64,000 nt of DNA from Chitinophaga sp. XS-30 (lineage in GTDB: Bacteria > Bacteroidota > Bacteroidia > Chitinophagales > Chitinophagaceae): assembly GCF_008086345.1 (NCBI RefSeq), contig NZ_CP043006.1, positions 5,082,032-5,146,031 on the forward strand. Direction: 5' to 3'. Positions 58,587 through 64,000 of the stretch are shown in pieces. The first letter of the stretch is position 1; each line of letters starts with the position of its first letter. Made by a program: the position numbers and the translations under genes. The notes under the pieces were generated by a model. It did no database searches. It was not told the origin of the DNA and was given only the letters and a program-made list of their open reading frames with translations.

Positions 58587-59414
58587 TCATTCTCCGGGAG
58601 CAGGTGCCGGTTGCGGCAACCCCGTGCTGTCCCTTACCGGCCTTTCAGCCGACAACCAGAGGTCAATACCCTCCCCGGCGCGGATCAGGTTCAGTTCACC
58701 CAGCGTATTCCTGCGAGCGGGCATCTGCTTGAACACAAAAGCGCCCAGGGTGTCCGTCACTCCGCCATCGAACAATACAATGCCGATATTGAGATTGCTG
58801 GCAGCCAGCACTTCCCGGGCCTCCATATAGGTCAACCCTACGATCTCCGGCACCGGGTTCTCCATACTGCCTGTTCCGCTGCTCAGCACCAGTGTAATAT
58901 TACTGCCTTCGGGAATCTCCTTGCCGGCCTTGATAGGCTTGCCATTGAGCAGCTGCTGCAAAACGGTATTGGTCGCAAAATCCGGTTTGTAAATAGTATC
59001 CCCCACATTCAGGCGTCGGGCTTTCAGCGTCATTTCCGCACTGCGGAAGGTCAGCCCCTCCAGGTCAGGCATCGGCACCATCGGTGGCACCACTTTATTC
59101 ACGGTAAGGTAGACGGTCCGGTTCACTTTCACCACATCTCCCCGCTCCGGCGTTTGCTCATATACCAGCAGCGCCTGCATGGTATCGATATACACGGAAT
59201 CCCGCACTTCCACACCAAACCCAAGGCCTTCCAGTGTTGCAGTAGCCGCTTCGATGGATTTGCCCCTGATGTCAGGCACCGTTACCACTTCTCCGTGGCG
59301 GGTGAGAAAACCCAGCGAAAAAAAGAAAAGAAAACCCAGCACCACCGCTAACCCCAGGATTACCAGCACGTTAAACCCAAAAGAACGCCTGGTGACTTTG
59401 TCGAATAATTTCAT
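58587..59414 (-). CDS. Stand-alone membrane PASTA-domain protein
   Basis: 275 residues. A cytoplasmic basic tail and one membrane helix (LVILGLAVVLGFLFFFSLGFL) are followed by three PASTA domains at about 43-107 (VVTVPDIRGKSIEAATATLEGLGFGVEV), 113-180 (VPMPDLEGLTFRSAEMTLKARRLNVG) and 186-258 (VPEIVGLTYMEAREVLAASNLNIG). PASTA domains bind muropeptides or beta-lactams and are usually fused to serine/threonine kinases or penicillin-binding proteins; no such domain is present here. The gene follows ddl, 55 bases apart on the same strand, consistent with a cell-wall role. Its function is unknown. Confidence 0.92.
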   Translation of the reverse strand: MKLFDKVTRRSFGFNVLVILGLAVVLGFLFFFSLGFLTRHGEVVTVPDIRGKSIEAATATLEGLGFGVEVRDSVYIDTMQALLVYEQTPERGDVVKVNRTVYLTVNKVVPPMVPMPDLEGLTFRSAEMTLKARRLNVGDTIYKPDFATNTVLQQLLNGKPIKAGKEIPEGSNITLVLSSGTGSMENPVPEIVGLTYMEAREVLAASNLNIGIVLFDGGVTDTLGAFVFKQMPARRNTLGELNLIRAGEGIDLWLSAERPVRDSTGLPQPAPAPGE

Positions 59415-59469
59415 CCGTATAATTTTTGTCTTTCCATCTCCGCGATGGAGCCTTTTGTATAAGGAATAA

Positions 59470-60456
59470 TCAGGTCAGGCATTCTTCAATAAGCATGCCG
59501 TAAAACGCCTGCAACGTCATACCCGCTGCCCTCACCTGCTGCGGAACGATGCTGTTCTCGCTCTGGCCGGGCATGGTGTTCACCTCCAGGAAGTACACCT
59601 CGCCGGTGCCCTCTTCCAGGATGAAGTCTGCCCGCACAATGCCCCGGCAGTTCAGCCGGTGATAAAGCTCCTTCGCTGCCGTGCGGATCAGCTCCGCCGC
59701 TGTTTCCGGTATTTCGGCCGGCGTGATCTCCTGGCTGATGCCCGGCGTGTATTTCGCCTCGAAATCAAAGAAATCTTTCGTGCTGCGGATCTCCGTCAGC
59801 GGCAATACATGCATCTCTCCCTGTGCAAAGAAAAGTCCGCAGGTCACTTCCGTACCTTTGATGAACTCTTCGATGAGCACCTGGCTGTCTTCCGCGAAGG
59901 CCTTTTGGATCGCGGGCTCCAGTTCCTCCGCCTTCGCTACCTTGCTCATGCCTATGCTGCTGCCCCCTTCGGCGGGCTTTACGAATACCGGCAGGCGGAG
60001 CTTTTGCAGGATCTCCGCGGTGTCGTACGGTTTATTGCGGAATATGTGTATGGAGCGGGATACCTTCACCACATCCAGCGCAGCCACTACCTTGTTGCAA
60101 TAGCTTTTGTTGAACGTCAGCGCGGATGCCACCAGGCCGCAGCTGGTATAGGGGATGTCCAGCATCTCGAAATAGCCCTGCAGGCGCCCGTCTTCTCCCG
60201 GCGTGCCGTGTATGCCGATGAAAACCGCGTCAAAAGTGATGTGTTTGCCGGCGATCGTCAGGCTGAAGTCATTCTTGTCCACCTCATATACACCGCCATC
60301 CGCGGCCGTATAACGCCAGCCTTCCTTGGTGATCACGATCTTGTACACCGTGTAAAGGGCCGGATCGATATTCTTTTCGATCACGGCGGCGCTCCCCACA
60401 GAGATCACATATTCACCGGAATACCCGCCGGCTACCAGGGCAATATTTTTAGTCAT
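59470..60456 (-). CDS. ddl: D-alanine--D-alanine ligase
   Basis: A cytosolic ATP-grasp enzyme joining two D-alanines for peptidoglycan precursor synthesis. 328 residues; substrate-binding GGYSGEYVISVGSA, IHGTPGEDGRLQGYFEML, the ATP-binding lysine region FVKPAEGGSSIGMSKV, VLIEEFIKGTEVTCG, and metal/ATP residues ADFILEEGTGEVYFLEVNT with MPGQSENSIVPQQ. The serine in the MPGQSE loop is the standard variant. It lies upstream of the PASTA gene on the same strand, so the two are likely co-transcribed. Confidence 0.96.
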   Translation of the reverse strand: MTKNIALVAGGYSGEYVISVGSAAVIEKNIDPALYTVYKIVITKEGWRYTAADGGVYEVDKNDFSLTIAGKHITFDAVFIGIHGTPGEDGRLQGYFEMLDIPYTSCGLVASALTFNKSYCNKVVAALDVVKVSRSIHIFRNKPYDTAEILQKLRLPVFVKPAEGGSSIGMSKVAKAEELEPAIQKAFAEDSQVLIEEFIKGTEVTCGLFFAQGEMHVLPLTEIRSTKDFFDFEAKYTPGISQEITPAEIPETAAELIRTAAKELYHRLNCRGIVRADFILEEGTGEVYFLEVNTMPGQSENSIVPQQVRAAGMTLQAFYGMLIEECLT

Positions 60457-60520
60457 AAGAAAAAGATGAAAAATTTAAGGGATAAAAGTAAAAATTAAAA
60501 CGATATCCCTCAATTAAATA

Positions 60521-60557
60521 AAAAGGAAGACTTCCATACGCCGGAAACCTTCCCTTT
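60521..60557 (-). terminator. Terminator of the ferredoxin gene
   Basis: On the minus strand GGAAGGTTTCC / GGAAGTCTTCC, 11 pairs with two G-T pairs and a 7-base loop, followed by TTTTT. Confidence 0.85.
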
Positions 60558-60583
60558 TACTTTCAAAGTCTTTCGATTTTCAC

Positions 60584-60931
60584 TTAGAGGTGTAAACGAG
60601 CTTTCTTTTCCATCAGTTCATCTACCGTTTCCTGGTACATTTCGTCCGGTACACAGCAGTCTACCGGGCAAACCGCGGCGCACTGGGGCTCTTCATGAAA
60701 ACCCTGGCATTCAGTACATTTATTGGGTACGATGTAATAAGTATCCACGCTTACGGGGGCATTGCGCTGATCGGCATCCATTTCGGAACCGTCCATAAGG
60801 GTATAGCTTCCTTTTACTGTTGTTCCGTCAGCCAGCGCCCATTCTACTCCGCCTTCGTAAATGGCATTATTCGGGCATTCCGGTTCACACGCTCCGCAGT
60901 TGATGCACTCGTCTGTTATCTTAATTGCCAT
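60584..60931 (-). CDS. Dicluster 4Fe-4S ferredoxin
   Basis: A small cytosolic electron carrier of 115 residues binding two 4Fe-4S clusters. The first motif is CINCGACEPECP. The second is CTECQGFHEEPQCAAVCPVDCC, in which the usual CxxCxxC spacing is extended by an insertion (C-x2-C-x8-C), as in Bacteroidota/Allochromatium-type ferredoxins. A 30-residue beta insert separates them. The gene is divergent from the acyl-CoA reductase gene, with overlapping promoters between the two. It may supply low-potential electrons to that enzyme, an inference from gene order. Confidence 0.93.
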   Translation of the reverse strand: MAIKITDECINCGACEPECPNNAIYEGGVEWALADGTTVKGSYTLMDGSEMDADQRNAPVSVDTYYIVPNKCTECQGFHEEPQCAAVCPVDCCVPDEMYQETVDELMEKKARLHL

Positions 60932-60942
60932 GATGTAAACTT

Positions 60943-60971
60943 TTTGTTTAGGATGTAAGCCATTAATTTTG
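60943..60971 (+). promoter_or_regulatory. Promoter of the acyl-CoA reductase
   Basis: TTTG at 60943-60946 and TAATTTTG at 60964-60971, spacing 17 (slightly short). The predicted start of transcription (about 60978) lies within the -7 box of the divergent promoter. Confidence 0.6.
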
Positions 60972-60974
60972 CTT

Positions 60975-61006
60975 CAAAAATAAAATATCTTCAATTCAAT
61001 ACTCAA
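60975..61006 (-). promoter_or_regulatory. Promoter of the ferredoxin gene
   Basis: On the minus strand TTG at 61004-61006 and TATTTTTG at 60975-60982, spacing 21. Its -7 box is three bases from that of the plus-strand promoter, so polymerase can hold only one at a time. Confidence 0.65.
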
Positions 61007-61020
61007 TTTATTTCCGGGAA

Positions 61021-62034
61021 ATGATGGATTTATCACAAAAAAAAGCGGCTTTAACTCGTCTGGGAGCGTATTTGAGCGGTCAGGGAACAGCAGCGGAGCG
61101 TGACAGCCTGCAAGCTGTGAAGGAAAAGGCATACATACATAACGGCTGGTTCACCCCGGAATTTACGGACCTGGCCATAGCAGGCATCTGCCGTCAGTTT
61201 TTACAGCCGGAAGCACTGGACGCCTGGTTGACCGCATATCCGGGCTTCGGCGAACCCGCCGTGCCCCGGAAAGTAGGGATCGTGGCCGCAGGCAACATCC
61301 CGCTGGTAGGGTTCCATGACTGGATGACGGGCTACCTCTCCGGTCACGATATCCGCATCAAGCTCTCCTCGCGGGACAATGTGCTGCTGCCGCATATCCT
61401 GGACAAGCTGAAGGCATGGTACCCGGAGGATAATTCCACCACCATCCAGGAAATGCTGAAAGATTGCGACGCCTACATCGCTACCGGCAGCAACAACTCC
61501 GCCCGTTATTTCCACTACTACTTCTCCCAATACCCCCATATCATCCGCCGGAACCGTACCTCCGCAGCCCTGCTCACCGGGGAGGAGACATCCGCGGAAC
61601 TGGAAGCCCTCGCCGATGATGTGATGCAGTACTTCGGCCTGGGATGCCGGAATGTGACGAAGGTGTTCGTGCCCCAGGGTTACGATTTCGAGCCGCTGCT
61701 CGCCGCCCTGAAGAAGTACGACCATCTTGGCGAGCATCATAAGTATAAGAACAATTACGACTATAACCTCGCGCTCTACCTCCTGAACCTCTCGCCCTAT
61801 AAAACGAACGGGAACGTGCTGCTTCACGAGCAGGAAACGCTCTTCTCACCGCTGAGCGTGCTGCATTACAGCTTTTATGACGACAAAGCACTACTGGAAG
61901 CGGAACTGCAGCAGCACCCGGACCTGCAATGCCTCGTGGGAAAAGGGCACATCCCGTTCGGACAGGCACAGCAACCCGCGCTCACCGATTATGCGGATGG
62001 CGTGGACACCGTGGAATTCCTGCGCGCATTGTAG
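61021..62034 (+). CDS. LuxC-type acyl-CoA reductase
   Basis: 337 residues of the LuxC/acyl-CoA reductase family, which reduces an acyl-CoA or acyl-enzyme with NADPH to an aldehyde. Motifs include KVGIVAAGNIPLVGFHDWM (nucleotide-binding start), IKLSSRDNVLLPHILDKL, ATGSNNSARYFHYYF, RNRTSAALLTGEET and the catalytic cysteine in FGLGCRNVTKVFVP. There is no LuxE or luciferase, so bioluminescence is not indicated; a wax, alcohol or other lipid pathway is possible. Two consecutive ATG codons (61021, 61024) open the gene. It is divergent from the ferredoxin gene. Confidence 0.9.
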   Translation: MMDLSQKKAALTRLGAYLSGQGTAAERDSLQAVKEKAYIHNGWFTPEFTDLAIAGICRQFLQPEALDAWLTAYPGFGEPAVPRKVGIVAAGNIPLVGFHDWMTGYLSGHDIRIKLSSRDNVLLPHILDKLKAWYPEDNSTTIQEMLKDCDAYIATGSNNSARYFHYYFSQYPHIIRRNRTSAALLTGEETSAELEALADDVMQYFGLGCRNVTKVFVPQGYDFEPLLAALKKYDHLGEHHKYKNNYDYNLALYLLNLSPYKTNGNVLLHEQETLFSPLSVLHYSFYDDKALLEAELQQHPDLQCLVGKGHIPFGQAQQPALTDYADGVDTVEFLRAL

Positions 62035-62066
62035 CATACCGCGGCCACACCGCAGCCGCTAACAAA

Positions 62067-62135
62067 ATGACACATCTTATTGTTATACTGACAGGCGCCG
62101 CCATACTTTTGGCAGTGCCTGTTCCGTTTATTTAA
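62067..62135 (+). CDS. Possible 22-residue hydrophobic peptide
   Basis: An ATG at 62067 opens 22 codons and then TAA; the peptide is a near-continuous membrane helix (MTHLIVILTGAAILLAV, then PVPFI). It lies 32 bases after the acyl-CoA reductase stop. No ribosome site or promoter of its own is clear, so it may be an unselected frame. The rest of the 62035-62294 gap holds only AT-rich promoter sequence. Confidence 0.25.
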   Translation: MTHLIVILTGAAILLAVPVPFI

Positions 62136-62207
62136 GGCGGCTTTAACGAATGACCTAAAAATCTGTTAAATGCATAGATGTTACAACGCTCAATAGCCTT
62201 TCTACGT

Positions 62208-62215
62208 TAAATTTG
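62208..62215 (+). promoter_or_regulatory. -7 box TAAATTTG of the DegP-like gene
   Basis: Exact TAnnTTTG about 80 bases before the protease ATG; the -33 element is unclear. A leader of about 73 bases would follow. Confidence 0.5.
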
Positions 62216-62294
62216 TAAGCAAGGGCATATAAATTGATACATAAAGGCCGTAGATTATTCATGCTTTTTTGACCTTTTAAAACCAATTGCAAAT

Positions 62295-63827
62295 ATGAAA
62301 TTCAAACAAGTTGCGGCCACCGTTCTTATCAGCGCAGCCACCGCGTTTGCGAGCATATTTGTCTACAGCAAATATTTGCAGCCCAAACCGGAAGGACTGT
62401 TCCAGAACGGTTCCGATGATATCCCTGTCAACTATGCCAGCTATACTCCCGGAACGATGCCTAACGTCAACCTGACGCCGCCTACCGACTTTCAGCAGGC
62501 GGCCAGAATAGGCACACCGGCAGTCGTGCATATCAAAACGAAGATCAATCCGCGCCAGCTGAACAATAATATCCAGAAAAGAAGAAGCCTGCTCGAAGAG
62601 TTCTTCGGCGAGCAATTCGATGACGGGAATTCCCGCCGGTACTATGTGCCGGGCCAGATGGCTTCCGGTTCCGGTGTTATCATCGCGGATGACGGGTATA
62701 TCGTTACCAATAATCACGTAGTGGACGATGCGGACGAGATCTCCGTAACGTTGAGCAATAACCGGTCTTACAAGGCCCGGGTAGTCGGCACCGATCCGAA
62801 TACGGACCTGGCTGTCATCAAAATAGACGCTTCCGGCCTCCCCTATCTCCTGTACGGCGATTCAGACGATATACAGGTTGGGCAATGGGTGCTGGCCGTG
62901 GGTTATCCGCTGAACCTGGAAACTACGGTAACAGCGGGTATCGTGAGCGCCAAAAGCCGGGCCATCGGCATCAACACCCGCCAGCGCAGGTCCGCCATCG
63001 AATCCTTTATACAAACGGATGCGGCGGTGAACCAGGGCAACAGCGGCGGCGCCCTCATCAATACCGCGGGTGAACTGGTAGGCATCAATGCCGCCATCGC
63101 CTCACCCACCGGCGCTTATGCGGGATATTCCTACGCCATACCGGTGAACCTGGTGAAAAAAGTGGCGAATGACCTCGTGAAGTTCGGCAATGTACAACGG
63201 GCGTACCTGGGCATCGAATACAACGATCCGTCCAGGATGACCGAGGCACAGCTGCGCGAACAGCAAATGAGCCGGGACATGGGAGGCATCAAGGTGCTGG
63301 GCGTACCGCCCACCGGCGCTGCGGCAGCCGCCGGAATCAAAGAAGGTGATATTATCACAAAAATAAACGGTGTTTCTACCGCATCAGTTCCTGAACTGAT
63401 GGAACAGATCAGCCGATACAAACCAGGTGATAAAGTGAGCATCAATTACATGCGAAACAACAAAGAGTACACCGCCAGCGCGGTCCTGAAGAACCTCGAC
63501 GGGAATACGGGCATCGTTAAGGCAACTGTACTCGATTACCTGGGGGCTGAACTGAGCCCGCTGAGGGCCAGCGACGCGGAAAGACTGGGGATCAATGGCG
63601 GCCTGATGGTCACCAATATCAACAGCGGCCTGATCAAGAAACAGACCACCATGAAGTCGTCATTCGTGATCCTGAAGGCAGATGACACCGGCATCGCCTC
63701 AACGGACGACCTCAAAAATGCCCTGACCGGCAAGAAAAAAGTGCGGCTGGAAGGTTTTTATCCGTCAGACAGGTACTCGAATATCTATTATTACGACCTG
63801 GACCTGAGCAACAGCGTAGCTTTCTAG
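62295..63827 (+). CDS. DegP/HtrA-family serine protease
   Basis: A periplasmic protease-chaperone of 510 residues with an N-terminal signal or anchor (FKQVAATVLISAATAFASIF). The trypsin-like domain carries the triad: His in IVTNNHVVDDADEI, Asp in GTDPNTDLAVIKID and Ser in NQGNSGGALINTAGELVG. Two PDZ domains follow, the first around YLGIEYNDPSRM to VSINYMRNNKE and the second around LSPLRASDAERLGI to the C-terminus. It degrades or refolds damaged envelope proteins, and in related bacteria responds to envelope stress. The Q-linker loop (SRRYYVPGQMASGSGV) is longer than average. Monocistronic, followed by two terminators. Confidence 0.95.
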   Translation: MKFKQVAATVLISAATAFASIFVYSKYLQPKPEGLFQNGSDDIPVNYASYTPGTMPNVNLTPPTDFQQAARIGTPAVVHIKTKINPRQLNNNIQKRRSLLEEFFGEQFDDGNSRRYYVPGQMASGSGVIIADDGYIVTNNHVVDDADEISVTLSNNRSYKARVVGTDPNTDLAVIKIDASGLPYLLYGDSDDIQVGQWVLAVGYPLNLETTVTAGIVSAKSRAIGINTRQRRSAIESFIQTDAAVNQGNSGGALINTAGELVGINAAIASPTGAYAGYSYAIPVNLVKKVANDLVKFGNVQRAYLGIEYNDPSRMTEAQLREQQMSRDMGGIKVLGVPPTGAAAAAGIKEGDIITKINGVSTASVPELMEQISRYKPGDKVSINYMRNNKEYTASAVLKNLDGNTGIVKATVLDYLGAELSPLRASDAERLGINGGLMVTNINSGLIKKQTTMKSSFVILKADDTGIASTDDLKNALTGKKKVRLEGFYPSDRYSNIYYYDLDLSNSVAF

Positions 63828-63882
63828 CATCATATGCATGTGTTCATAAGTGTTTTCATATAGGTTTTATAGGTTAGGATTG

Positions 63883-63914
63883 AAGGCCTCCCGTTTCCGG
63901 GGGGCCTTGCTTTT
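63883..63914 (+). terminator. First terminator after the DegP-like gene
   Basis: AAGGCCTCCCG / CGGGGGGCCTT stem (11 pairs, two with G-T or C-G) and loop TTTC, followed by GCTTTT. Confidence 0.8.
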
Positions 63915-63935
63915 GGGTGCAAAGCCCTGAAAAAA

Positions 63936-63966
63936 GAAAAGCCTCCTGGAATCAGGAGACTTTTAT
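63936..63966. terminator. Second terminator, bidirectional
   Basis: AAAAGCCTCCTG / CAGGAGACTTTT stem with loop GAAT. The A-run on the other side suggests it also ends a gene arriving from beyond the window on the minus strand, but no frame there can be confirmed. Confidence 0.75.
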
Positions 63967-64000
63967 TATGACCATTATTGTAAAGGCTCACAACAATGAC

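Noticed and set aside
61021..62034. A bioluminescence (lux) role for the LuxC-type enzyme
   Set aside because: No luxE, luxD or luciferase genes are adjacent; the family occurs widely without light production.
63967..64000. 3' end of a minus-strand gene at the window edge
   Set aside because: A stop on the minus strand near 63975 followed by a terminator would fit, but the stretch is too short to tell coding from chance.

Overview
The window looks like chromosomal DNA of a Bacteroidota bacterium, most likely a Chitinophaga-like member of the Chitinophagaceae. The evidence is several outer-membrane TonB-dependent receptors, including a SusC/SusD pair, the Bacteroidota-type LptE and phosphosugar mutase, and repeated use of the Bacteroidota promoter -7 box TAnnTTTG instead of a sigma70 -10 box. 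Shine-Dalgarno sequences are weak. No phage, insertion sequence, integrase or CRISPR array was seen. All family assignments come from reading motifs by eye; no database search was run.

Layout. 1-10.6 kb: the 3' part of a plug-domain envelope protein, an unrecognised Bacteroidota protein, tRNA-His, a DUF445 membrane protein, a TonB-dependent receptor with a duplicated leader, pcm, a phosphosugar mutase and a DUF2279 protein. 10.6-14.4 kb: a PyrR-like phosphoribosyltransferase, a two-gene membrane Fe-S/CCG redox module with a small companion protein, tRNA-Gly, and a solitary HicB-like regulator with two operator-like palindromes. 14.5-22.1 kb: an envelope biogenesis run (miaB, a sigma-54 activator, lptE, a repeat-rich acidic protein, secG, mltG, a BrkB-family protein). 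22.3-31.3 kb: a secreted thioredoxin-like protein, a small hypothetical, an M14 peptidase, lipoproteins, gamma-glutamyltransferase, a DinB-like protein, an AONS-like PLP enzyme and a TraB/GumN protein.

31.4-41.8 kb: a second receptor followed by a LytS/LytR two-component pair, a 1604-residue TamB protein, a tandem 49-bp repeat and ribBA. 42-52.7 kb: an Oar-like receptor, then a small glycan-uptake locus (SusC, SusD, GH27 alpha-galactosidase) and a convergent esterase. 52.7-58.1 kb: a tight six-gene cassette of an esterase, an ATP-grasp ligase, a GCS2/YbdK carboxylate-amine ligase, a class I glutamine amidotransferase, a divergent ATP-grasp-like protein and RidA. It reads as a pathway for a small amide- or peptide-bonded metabolite and is the best candidate here for an uncharacterised system. 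58.2-64 kb: rhodanese, a stand-alone PASTA protein, ddl, a dicluster ferredoxin divergent from a LuxC-type acyl-CoA reductase, and a DegP/HtrA protease.

Most genes serve the envelope: outer-membrane import, lipid and LPS transport, peptidoglycan synthesis and periplasmic quality control. The clearest regulatory structures are the paired palindromes before the HicB-like gene, the duplicated leader with a ten-codon upstream ORF before the 4.5-kb receptor, the palindromes at the 31.3-kb receptor promoter, and the overlapping divergent promoters at 61 kb.
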